Part shown: positions 34,904 to 42,966 of the stretch, piece by piece
Layout: the number at the start of each line of letters is the position of its first letter
Position numbering within the stretch: the first letter of the stretch is position 1
NCBI RefSeq assembly: GCF_000355905.1
Contig: NZ_APLF01000002.1
Span: forward strand, 119,054 to 183,053
Origin: Psychroflexus gondwanensis ACAM 44
Lineage (GTDB): Bacteria > Bacteroidota > Bacteroidia > Flavobacteriales > Flavobacteriaceae
Reading direction: 5' to 3'
DNA: 64,000 nt
The notes under the pieces: model-generated
What the model was told of the DNA's origin: nothing
What the model saw: only the letters and a program-made list of their open reading frames with translations
Databases searched by the model: none
Program-made: the position numbers and the translations under genes

Positions 34904-36499
34904 TTAATAACCTGGATTTTGTGTTAAATTTTGATTGGTCGCTAAACTAGCTGAAGGAATAGGATATATCGCTCTAAAACTATCGATTGAAGTTCCTGTT
35001 GAAGGACCACCTTTAAACGCCCAAATATACTGATTTCCAGTGTATAAGCCGAATCGGATAAGATCTTGTCTCCTATGGCTTTCCCAGTACAATTCTCTAG
35101 CACGCTCATCGATAAGAAAATTGAGATCGAGTTGAGCAGAAACAATATTTGCTGAAGTGTCTCCAAAGGCTCTTTCTCTTAGTAAGTTCACATAATTAAG
35201 AGCTGTATTTAGATCTCCGCCACCACCTCTTAGATGTGCTTCTGCATACATGAGATACGCATCTGCTAGTCTAAACATAGGAAAATCTGCATCAGTAAAG
35301 GTTCTATCAGAACCAAAACCACCTGTAGAAGTTCTATTGGAATATTTAGTAGTGATATAACCTGTATTAGGGTCTGTGACGACAAGAGAAATAGGTCTGT
35401 CTTCAGTGATAATTAAATTTCTGGCATCATTTTCAAAAAGTGGATTTAAAGTAAATTTCTCAGAAAATTGTGGTCTGAGTCTAAATAAGCCTCCAAATCC
35501 ACCTGGATTCACGCCCAAGCTTTCTCCATTTTGTTCTTGAGCTCCCACCTGACCTTGGATTATGATGGTTGTTCCTCCAAAATTTTGAGTAGTTTGTCCA
35601 TCATTGGCGATAGGAAAGATAATTTCATTTTGAGCACCATTGCTGTTGTTATCTGCTAAAAAGTTGAATTGATAATCATTTACCAATTGATAACCAGAAT
35701 TGATGACAGCTTCAGATCTTGATAAAGCCTCCGCATATCTAGGAGTTCCTGTATACACTTCAGCATTCAAGTAGATTTTAGCCAAAATCATATGAGCAAC
35801 TCCTTGATCAATCCGTCCGTATTCTCCAGAGTTTCCAGCAGGAAGATCTTCTAAAGAGTTTAGCAATAAACCTTCTATTAAATCAAATAGCTCTGGTCTG
35901 CTCAACTCCTCTCCTTGAGTAAAACCAACTTCTGTAGTTTCATCATAGAACGGTGCTTTTCCAAACATATCCATAAGGTGATAATAAGATAAAGCTTTCA
36001 ATACTTTAGCTTCAGCCCTATAGGTTTGTATATCTCCAAGAGAACCAATTCCTCTAGATTGTAACAACTCATCTGTAGATTGTCTTAAGAATTCATTAGA
36101 GAGTGATACAGAAAACATAGCTCTAGAATAGACACCTCTTAATAAGACGTTTTCTGGAGAAGCAGAATTTCGCTGCACTCCTCTAATTCCTGGATCATTT
36201 TCAAAAGTGAAAATAGTTTCATCTGTAGAAAGATTTTGCAGATTAAATAAACCCCTCATATATTGTCCAGTACCAGCATCCAATCCTCCTATGTTACTTC
36301 CTCCTGGACCAGTTAGGGAAGACAAAGAAAGGTTGGCATATACTCCAGCAAGGGCTTGTTTGTAAGCTTCTGCGGAAGTGAATATTTGGTCTGCTAAGGT
36401 GATGTTGGGATCTCTAATCTCCACATCCAAATCAGATTCACAAGACGAGAACATAAATGCTCCAAATAGTGTGAGTAGTATATAGTGTTTAATTTTCAT
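34904..36499 (-). CDS. susD: SusD/RagB family nutrient-binding lipoprotein
   Basis: Outer-membrane lipoprotein of 531 residues that caps the SusC channel and binds glycan. Signal MKIKHYILLTLFGAFMFSSC with Cys20. The SusD-like N-terminal TPR region includes IFTSAEAYKQALAGVYANLS, YRAEAKVLKALSYYHLMDMF and AHMILAKIYLNAEVY; the C-terminal RagB part has FPMFRLADAYLMYAEAHLRG, ERARELYWESHRRQDLIRFG and AIYPIPSASLATNQNLTQNP. Located 11 bp after susC. The TDETIFTFENDPGIRG region and GH13/GH65/GH97 neighbours indicate maltodextrin as ligand. Confidence 0.96.
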   Translation of the reverse strand: MKIKHYILLTLFGAFMFSSCESDLDVEIRDPNITLADQIFTSAEAYKQALAGVYANLSLSSLTGPGGSNIGGLDAGTGQYMRGLFNLQNLSTDETIFTFENDPGIRGVQRNSASPENVLLRGVYSRAMFSVSLSNEFLRQSTDELLQSRGIGSLGDIQTYRAEAKVLKALSYYHLMDMFGKAPFYDETTEVGFTQGEELSRPELFDLIEGLLLNSLEDLPAGNSGEYGRIDQGVAHMILAKIYLNAEVYTGTPRYAEALSRSEAVINSGYQLVNDYQFNFLADNNSNGAQNEIIFPIANDGQTTQNFGGTTIIIQGQVGAQEQNGESLGVNPGGFGGLFRLRPQFSEKFTLNPLFENDARNLIITEDRPISLVVTDPNTGYITTKYSNRTSTGGFGSDRTFTDADFPMFRLADAYLMYAEAHLRGGGGDLNTALNYVNLLRERAFGDTSANIVSAQLDLNFLIDERARELYWESHRRQDLIRFGLYTGNQYIWAFKGGPSTGTSIDSFRAIYPIPSASLATNQNLTQNPGY

Positions 36500-36510
36500 A
36501 ATTGAATTAT

Positions 36511-39423
36511 TTAAAAATTATAATTAACGCCAAGTAAGTAAGTTCTTCCTCTTGGATAGATCGTGTTATCGATACCACTGATGTTTAATTCAGGATCTAC
36601 TCCAGAATAATCGGTGATCACAAAGGCATTTTGTAAGCCCATCCAGAATCTTAAGCTCGTCGATTCCCTATTAAAACCTCTGAGTGTATACCCTAAAGTA
36701 ACGTTATCCATTCTTAAGAAAGACGCGTCTTCTACAAAGAAATCTGATAAGATAACATCTGGGGTTCTTGCAAATCCCGTTTCTAAAACCTGTACAGGTA
36801 AGTTATTAGGAGATACTAAGTTAAGATTACCCAATTGAGCTCTTGAAGAATTCACATTGTTGTAAATATCATTTCCAAAGCTAGCTCTTAGGTTAAAATT
36901 GAAATCGAAGTTTTTGTACGTGAAGTTGGATTGGAAACCCATCAATACATCTGCTTGTCCATTTCCAGACACATAGCGATCTCTGTCATCAATTGTACCG
37001 TCTCCATTTAAATCTGCATAGGCTCCTTCAATGGGTTGCCCAGCTTGATCATATAATTGAGCATAGGTGAAAAAAGAATTTGGCCATGCTCCTTCTCTTT
37101 GAACTTGTATGGTATTTCCAGTACCTCCAGCGATTCCACCTACAAAAATGTCTTGTCCAAAAGCAAGGTTGGTAATTTCTCTATCGATAGCGGTAAAGTT
37201 GTAGTTCACATTCCAGTTTATGTCATCTTGACGGATCACATTATAATCGAGATTTACTTCAATACCTTTTGAAACAAATTCACCGATATTTTGGAAACCT
37301 TGGTTGGAGAAGTTTGCACCGTCTGGCACAGGAACATCCGACAAGAGATCATCTGCAGTTCTTTCAAAAACATCTACAGAACCAGACAGTCTATTGTTAA
37401 ATAATTCAAAGTCTACCCCTAAGTTGATTTCGGTTAAGATTTCCCATTTTATATCTGGATTGGTATATAGTGGTTGAAAGGGTACAATTGGATTTCCAAA
37501 ATTATACTGTTGGTTAGACAAACCTGTTTGGTAGCGTCTCAAGTAATCGGAAGTTGAAGGAACGTCTTGTTGACCTAATTGCCCCCAACCAGCTCTTACC
37601 TTTAGACTGTTAATCAAGTTGCTATCTTCCAAGAAATCCTCTTCAGTTAATACCCAAGCACCAGAGACTGAAGGGAAATATTCAAATCTATTCTCTGGAG
37701 AGAATTTTGAAACCCCATCTCGTCTAATAGACGCATTCACAAAATATTTATCCTGAAAGCTAAAGTTTGCTCTACCAAAATAACCAATTAGAACAACGTC
37801 ATCTGCAACTGTGGTTCTGGGTTCTTGTGCGTTTGGGTCTAAAATTTCGTTGGTAGTAAAACGTTCAGATTCAAATTTTTGATAAGAATAACCTGCCGTT
37901 AATTTTAAACCGAAATCGTTAAAGTCATTTTCATAAATAAAGTAAGAATCGGCAGATGTATTAGTTCTAGTTTGTTCATAGCGAGATTCGTTGCCGATAA
38001 ACTCTCCTTGTTCTGCATTCACTCCTAAAGCACTTGTTCTAGGTCTGGTTAAGGAGCCGCCACTATCTGTCCTATCATAACCAAGGTTGGTAACAAGTCT
38101 TAATTCTGGTAAAAAGTGAAACTTGTAGTCTAGATTTAAATTACCAAATAGTCGGTCGGCATTACTTACATTTCTAGTTTGAAGTAATTGTGAGACTGGA
38201 TTTCTTGGGACATTAGAGGCTGCGGAGCCATCATTGTCTAAAAACTCAAAGAAACCACCATAAGGAGACCCTGGTGATCTTACCGGTTGAGTAGGATCAA
38301 AAGAGATAGCGTTGCCTTCAACTCCATCTGCAAATCTATTGTCTTCATTGCTATAGTTGGCATTTAAGCCTACTTTAAGATGGTCGTCAAAAAGTCTTGG
38401 ATTTAAAGATAAAGATGCTGTGGTTCTATCAAACTTAGAGGTTTGTCTTAAACCTTCTTGGTCTGAACGATTTAAGGATAACCTAGAAGGAATTTTCCCG
38501 AACAAGGCACCACGAACACTTAAGTTTATATCAGAAGATTTTGCGTCTCTGTATATTTCATCCTGCCAATTGGTATTAGCACTGCCCAATTCTCCAAGTC
38601 GACTCGGAAAATTCTCAGCTACTAAATTTCGAAATTGACCTGCACTTAACACATCTACAGTATTATCTATAGTGGTGATGTTTTGCTGAACATCTAGAGA
38701 AACACTGAGTTCCCCCCTTCCTTTTTTGGTGTTGATGATAATGACACCATTGGATGCTCGGATACCATAAATAGCCGCCGCAGAAGCATCTTTTAATACA
38801 GAAAAAGATTCGATATCATTTGGATTAATGGTAGAAAGGATAGACCGTGTTCCATCTGCAACAGAATTATCTAAAGGCAAGCCATCCAAAACGATTAAAG
38901 GAGAATTATTAGCATTGAAAGAAGACCCTCCACGGATTCTAATTTCAGATCCAGATCCTGGACCACCCCCTTTAGTGACAGACAAACCAGGGACTCTACC
39001 CTGTATAAGACTTTCTGAAGTGACAATATTTCCTTTGTTGAAATCTTTTTCTGTAACAGAAACCACAGAACCTGAGATAGATTTCACCGTTTGATTTCCG
39101 TAGCCCACTACTACAACCTCGCTAAGAGCTTCGGCATCTGCAACCATAGATATATCTATGGAAGTGTTATTTCCATTAAAGACAATATCTTGAGTTCTAT
39201 AACCTATATAGCTAAAGGATAGGGTTTCACCGTTTTCTAAAACGATTGAGTAATTTCCGTCAAAATCGGTCGTTGTTCCCTTATTAGTATTTTTAACAGC
39301 GATATTTACTCCAGGTATTGGCATACCCGAATTATCGACAACGGTTCCACTTACTGTGGATTGTGCAAAAATACTGATAGGCAATAGCATTAGCAACAGA
39401 CCTAAAAGTTTAATTGTTCGCAT
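36511..39423 (-). CDS. susC: SusC/RagA family TonB-dependent outer-membrane transporter
   Basis: Imports oligosaccharides across the outer membrane with SusD. The 970-residue protein has a signal peptide (ending ISIFAQ), an N-terminal carboxypeptidase-regulatory-like domain (VSGTVVDNSGMPIPGVNIAV, about 22-100), a SusC-type plug with SEVVVVGYGNQ and GRVPGLSVTKGGGPGSGSEI, IRGGSSFNANNSPLIVLDGLP, and a 22-strand barrel ending in YLLGVNYNF. It leads the susC-susD-susE-amylase operon and is divergent from the LacI regulator. Maltodextrin specificity is inferred from the locus. Confidence 0.96.
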   Translation of the reverse strand: MRTIKLLGLLLMLLPISIFAQSTVSGTVVDNSGMPIPGVNIAVKNTNKGTTTDFDGNYSIVLENGETLSFSYIGYRTQDIVFNGNNTSIDISMVADAEALSEVVVVGYGNQTVKSISGSVVSVTEKDFNKGNIVTSESLIQGRVPGLSVTKGGGPGSGSEIRIRGGSSFNANNSPLIVLDGLPLDNSVADGTRSILSTINPNDIESFSVLKDASAAAIYGIRASNGVIIINTKKGRGELSVSLDVQQNITTIDNTVDVLSAGQFRNLVAENFPSRLGELGSANTNWQDEIYRDAKSSDINLSVRGALFGKIPSRLSLNRSDQEGLRQTSKFDRTTASLSLNPRLFDDHLKVGLNANYSNEDNRFADGVEGNAISFDPTQPVRSPGSPYGGFFEFLDNDGSAASNVPRNPVSQLLQTRNVSNADRLFGNLNLDYKFHFLPELRLVTNLGYDRTDSGGSLTRPRTSALGVNAEQGEFIGNESRYEQTRTNTSADSYFIYENDFNDFGLKLTAGYSYQKFESERFTTNEILDPNAQEPRTTVADDVVLIGYFGRANFSFQDKYFVNASIRRDGVSKFSPENRFEYFPSVSGAWVLTEEDFLEDSNLINSLKVRAGWGQLGQQDVPSTSDYLRRYQTGLSNQQYNFGNPIVPFQPLYTNPDIKWEILTEINLGVDFELFNNRLSGSVDVFERTADDLLSDVPVPDGANFSNQGFQNIGEFVSKGIEVNLDYNVIRQDDINWNVNYNFTAIDREITNLAFGQDIFVGGIAGGTGNTIQVQREGAWPNSFFTYAQLYDQAGQPIEGAYADLNGDGTIDDRDRYVSGNGQADVLMGFQSNFTYKNFDFNFNLRASFGNDIYNNVNSSRAQLGNLNLVSPNNLPVQVLETGFARTPDVILSDFFVEDASFLRMDNVTLGYTLRGFNRESTSLRFWMGLQNAFVITDYSGVDPELNISGIDNTIYPRGRTYLLGVNYNF

Positions 39424-39451
39424 AGAGTATTGTTTTGTGTTATTAATGAGT

Positions 39452-39534
39452 TATATTTTTACTTCCGATGTTAAAGCTATATAAACTATTTTCAATAACC
39501 TTAACAACCTTACAGCTACAACGTTTTCGTGTTG
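39452..39534. promoter_or_regulatory. Divergent susC-lacI control region
   Basis: The 194-bp spacer holds two candidate sites: CAACGTTTTCGTGTTG (39519-39534), with CAAC/GTTG arms and a LacI-like centre, and TATATTTTTACTTCC (39452-39466), which recurs exactly at 40700-40714 in front of the MFS gene. Either could bind the neighbouring LacI-family protein. The assignment is inference. Confidence 0.45.
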
Positions 39535-39617
39535 ATAACTTTTTATTTTTAGCAAAATTTGTGGCTATTTTTGATAGATTTTCTTATTTTGAGACCAAAT
39601 TAATGTAAGATCGTGAA

Positions 39618-40676
39618 ATGAAGCAAAAACCAACACTCAAAGTCATCGCTAAAGAACTAGATGTTTCAGTATCCACAGTGTCTAAAGCCCTGAGAGACAG
39701 TAAAGAAATTGGGGAGGAGACCAAAAGGAAAGTAAAGGCTTTTGCTAAGCTTTATAATTATAGACCCAATAATATTGCCTTAAGTCTCAAAAATAAAAAA
39801 ACCAAAACACTGGGAGTTATCATTCCTGAAATTGTTCATCACTTTTTTACCACGGTAATTTCTGGTATAGAACATTATGCTAATGATAAGGGATACAACG
39901 TTATTGTTGGTTTGTCCAATGAATCTTTTAAGAAAGAAGTGATTAACCTAGAGATGTTAGCCAACGGGAGTATAGATGGCTTTATTATTTCTGTAGCCAA
40001 AGAAACTCTTTCATTTAAAGATTTTCACCATTTATCAGAAACTATAGACCAGGGTATTCCTATCGTCATGTTCGATCGTGTTATTGATGATATTGAATGT
40101 GATAAAGTTATTGTAGATGATGTCAAAACCTCGGCGAAAGCAGTTCAAAAACTAATTGATGGAGGATGTAAGAACATAGGAATTATAAGTACAAAAGACT
40201 ATGTGAGTGTTGGTAGACTGAGAACTGAAGGCTATAAAAATGCACTAAATGCAAATCATATTGAAATTCAAAAAAGCCGAATATTAAAAATTGACGATAA
40301 GTTCAATTCAGATGATAATATTGAATTTTTGGAGGAACAAATCTATACTTATTTTGAAGAAAATGAAGTCGATGGACTTTTTGCGGTCAATGAGCTTTAT
40401 GCGATTACAGCAATGAAGGTTGCAAGGCAAAAAGGTTTGACTATTCCTGATGATTTACAAGTCATTGGTTTTACAGATGGAGTACTGTCTAAGCATGCAT
40501 TTCCTCCTCTAACCACTATAAGCCAGCACGGCTTCGAAATGGGAGAGGAGTCTGCGAAATTACTCATCGATAGACTAGAAAATCCCAATGAAGACGAAGA
40601 GCCCTTTAAGACCATCGTTGTTAAAACGGATATCATCGATAGGGAAACTACAAAATTGCATAACCCAAAAAAATAA
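39618..40676 (+). CDS. LacI family transcriptional regulator
   Basis: The 352-residue regulator has an N-terminal LacI helix-turn-helix (TLKVIAKELDVSVSTVSKAL, residues 6-25) and hinge helix RPNNIALSLKNKKTKTLG, followed by a periplasmic-binding-protein-like sensor domain (VIIPEIVHHFFTTVISGIEH; DGFIISVAKET; PIVMFDRVID; VDGLFAVNELYAITAMKV; PPLTTISQHGFEMGEESAKL). It lies between the sus operon and the maltose operon, divergent from the first and upstream of the second, so it most likely controls both in response to a maltodextrin-derived sugar. It replaces the SusR-type sensor of Bacteroides thetaiotaomicron. Confidence 0.95.
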   Translation: MKQKPTLKVIAKELDVSVSTVSKALRDSKEIGEETKRKVKAFAKLYNYRPNNIALSLKNKKTKTLGVIIPEIVHHFFTTVISGIEHYANDKGYNVIVGLSNESFKKEVINLEMLANGSIDGFIISVAKETLSFKDFHHLSETIDQGIPIVMFDRVIDDIECDKVIVDDVKTSAKAVQKLIDGGCKNIGIISTKDYVSVGRLRTEGYKNALNANHIEIQKSRILKIDDKFNSDDNIEFLEEQIYTYFEENEVDGLFAVNELYAITAMKVARQKGLTIPDDLQVIGFTDGVLSKHAFPPLTTISQHGFEMGEESAKLLIDRLENPNEDEEPFKTIVVKTDIIDRETTKLHNPKK

Positions 40677-40690
40677 ATATATTTGCAGTT

Positions 40691-40732
40691 CAACAAAGCT
40701 ATATTTTTACTTCCATAAGATGAGCTTTGTTA
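40691..40732. promoter_or_regulatory. Inverted repeat upstream of the MFS gene
   Basis: AACAAAGCT (40692-40700) and AGCTTTGTT (40723-40731) are perfect 9-bp arms around a 22-base loop holding TATTTTTACTTCC, part of the 15-mer shared with the susC promoter region. It lies between the lacI stop and the MFS start and could be a weak terminator hairpin of lacI or an operator. Confidence 0.5.
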
Positions 40733-40770
40733 AATTATAAGGCTTATCGTTTTAACTTAAATTAGACGAT

Positions 40771-42294
40771 ATGCAAAAGCGAAAGCTTAGTTTTTGGGAA
40801 ATCTGGAACATGAGTTTCGGTTTCTTAGGAATTCAATTTGGATTCGCCCTTCAAAACGCCAATACTTCTCGTATTTTTGAAACTCTAGGTGCCGACGTAG
40901 AGGATATTCCTATTTTATGGATTGCTGCTCCAGTCACTGGCTTGGTTGTACAACCTATTGTAGGTTATCTCAGCGATAAGACCTGGACCAGATTGGGTCG
41001 TCGTAAGCCATATTTTCTAGTTGGGGCAATTTTAGCCTCCATCGCTTTATTTTTAATGCCAAATTCTCCAGAATTATGGATAGCTGCAGGAATGTTGTGG
41101 ATCATGGATGCGTCCATCAATATCTCCATGGAACCCTTCCGAGCTTTTGTAGGTGATAATTTACCAGAAGAACAGCGCACATTGGGCTTCGCCATGCAAA
41201 GTTTCTTTATTGGAATAGGAGCCGTTGTAGGTTCTGCCTTACCTTATGTCTTAACCAATTGGATGGGAATCGATAATACAGCACCAGCTGGTGAGATTCC
41301 AGATTCTGTAAAATGGTCCTTTTATGTAGGAGGTGTGGTCTTTTTTCTCGCTGTCCTTTGGACGGTTTTATTTTCAAAAGAATATTCTCCAGAAGAGATG
41401 GAAGCCTTTGAAAAAGAAAGTGCTGCTATCACGATAGAACCCAAAACTGAACAAGAAATTCGTAAGAATATAACAACCCAGCAGAAATCTGGTTCGATCA
41501 TGATTTTGGTGGGTGCGATTGTTTCGTATTTGATTTATGCCAATGCACTTACCAAAGAACTTTACATCTTATTTATTGGACTTATCATTGTTGGAGTTTT
41601 ATTTCTCATTGTTTCAGAATTAAGAAAAAAAAGCGTGAGAAATGGCTTTACGATCATCGTTTCAGACTTGTTAAACATGCCTAAAACGATGAAACAGCTG
41701 GCCTGGGTTCAATTCTTTTCGTGGTTTGCCTTATTCTCCATGTGGATCTATACCACTCAAGCCGTCACGGGTCATGTGTTTGATACACGAGACACCACTT
41801 CAAAACTTTACAATGATGCCGCCGACTGGGTTACAGTAATGTTCACTGTATACAACGGTGTTGCAGCTCTTGTGGCTTTTGCTTTACCAGTTCTTGCGAA
41901 GAAAACGAGTAATAAATTCACCCATATGTTGGCTCTTATTTTGGGAGGTTTAGGTTTAATCTCTATTTATTTTATGACGACTAAAACTGGACTTATTATA
42001 AGTATGGTAGGAGTAGGAATAGCATGGGCCTCTATACTTTCCATACCTTACGCCATGCTCTCCGGCTCTTTACCGTCTTCCAAAATGGGCTATTATATGG
42101 GAGTCTTCAATTTTTTTATTGTGATTCCACAAATAGTAGCTTCTACGATTTTAGGCTTTATCGTCTCCAACCTGTTTGACAATCAACCTGTTTATGCCCT
42201 AATTATAGGAGGGATCGCTATGATCGCAGCAGGATTATTCACCCTAAAAGTAACTACAAATTCAAGAATAGACATAAATCAAAACAATGACTAA
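40771..42294 (+). CDS. MFS sugar transporter, SLC45/glycoside-permease-like (probable maltose permease)
   Basis: Inner-membrane permease of 507 residues with about 12 hydrophobic segments. The start SFWEIWNMSFGFLGIQFGFALQ and the loop SDKTWTRLGRRKPYFLVG (R-x-G-R-R motif) are typical of the SLC45-like sucrose/maltose proton symporters found in flavobacterial maltodextrin loci. Its 3' end overlaps pgmB by 8 bp, and maltose phosphorylase follows, so uptake of maltose from the periplasm is the natural role. A hydrophilic loop occupies about residues 205-240. Confidence 0.92.
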   Translation: MQKRKLSFWEIWNMSFGFLGIQFGFALQNANTSRIFETLGADVEDIPILWIAAPVTGLVVQPIVGYLSDKTWTRLGRRKPYFLVGAILASIALFLMPNSPELWIAAGMLWIMDASINISMEPFRAFVGDNLPEEQRTLGFAMQSFFIGIGAVVGSALPYVLTNWMGIDNTAPAGEIPDSVKWSFYVGGVVFFLAVLWTVLFSKEYSPEEMEAFEKESAAITIEPKTEQEIRKNITTQQKSGSIMILVGAIVSYLIYANALTKELYILFIGLIIVGVLFLIVSELRKKSVRNGFTIIVSDLLNMPKTMKQLAWVQFFSWFALFSMWIYTTQAVTGHVFDTRDTTSKLYNDAADWVTVMFTVYNGVAALVAFALPVLAKKTSNKFTHMLALILGGLGLISIYFMTTKTGLIISMVGVGIAWASILSIPYAMLSGSLPSSKMGYYMGVFNFFIVIPQIVASTILGFIVSNLFDNQPVYALIIGGIAMIAAGLFTLKVTTNSRIDINQNND

Positions 42295-42946
42295 AGCATT
42301 TATATTCGATCTCGATGGGGTCATCGTAGACACTGCAAAATTCCATTATTTAGCATGGAAAAATTTAGCGGACTCTCTAGATATTCCTTTTTCTGAAGAA
42401 AAGAATGAACAGTTAAAGGGAGTTTCCAGAGTGAAATCCCTTGAGAAAATTTTAGAATGGGGTCACAAAATTCTTCCTGAAGCTGAATTTGAAGCTCTCA
42501 TGTCCAAAAAAAATGAAGAGTACTTGTCATATGTCAATCAAATGACCAAAAAGGATATACTTCCTGGAGTTATGGAAACTCTAGACTACCTTAGGTCCAA
42601 TGGTTACGCCATTGCTTTAGGATCTGCTAGTAAAAACGCTAGGCTCATCCTATCTAAAGTTGGCCTCGAGGCTTATTTTGAAGAGATTATTGACGGAAAC
42701 GAAGTCACTAAAGCTAAACCCAATCCTGAAGTTTTTTTAAAAGGAATCGATGCCCTTGGAGGTACTCCAGAATATGCCATTGTCTTTGAAGATTCTTTAG
42801 CTGGAATTGAAGCTGCAAACATAGCGCGTATGACTAGTGTAGGTATAGGAGATAAATCTGTTTTAAAAGAGGCAGATTTCAACTTTCAAAACTTCACTGA
42901 AATCGACAAATCTGTAATTGAGACGTTGATTAAATTCAAGAAATAA
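42287..42946 (+). CDS. pgmB: Beta-phosphoglucomutase
   Basis: HAD-family mutase of 219 residues converting beta-glucose-1-phosphate to glucose-6-phosphate. The nucleophile motif FDLDGVIVDTAKFHYLAW (residues 6-23) supplies Asp8 and Asp10; the core and cap carry LKGVSRVKSLEKIL and GSASKNARLILSKVGL (Ser of motif II), Lys in KAKPNPEVFLKGI and Asp pair in FEDSLAGIEAA. Its start lies within the MFS gene (ATGACTAA overlap) and maltose phosphorylase, which makes its substrate, begins 20 bp downstream. Confidence 0.96.
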   Translation: MTKAFIFDLDGVIVDTAKFHYLAWKNLADSLDIPFSEEKNEQLKGVSRVKSLEKILEWGHKILPEAEFEALMSKKNEEYLSYVNQMTKKDILPGVMETLDYLRSNGYAIALGSASKNARLILSKVGLEAYFEEIIDGNEVTKAKPNPEVFLKGIDALGGTPEYAIVFEDSLAGIEAANIARMTSVGIGDKSVLKEADFNFQNFTEIDKSVIETLIKFKK

Positions 42947-42966
42947 ATTATTAAACGACTAAAGTT

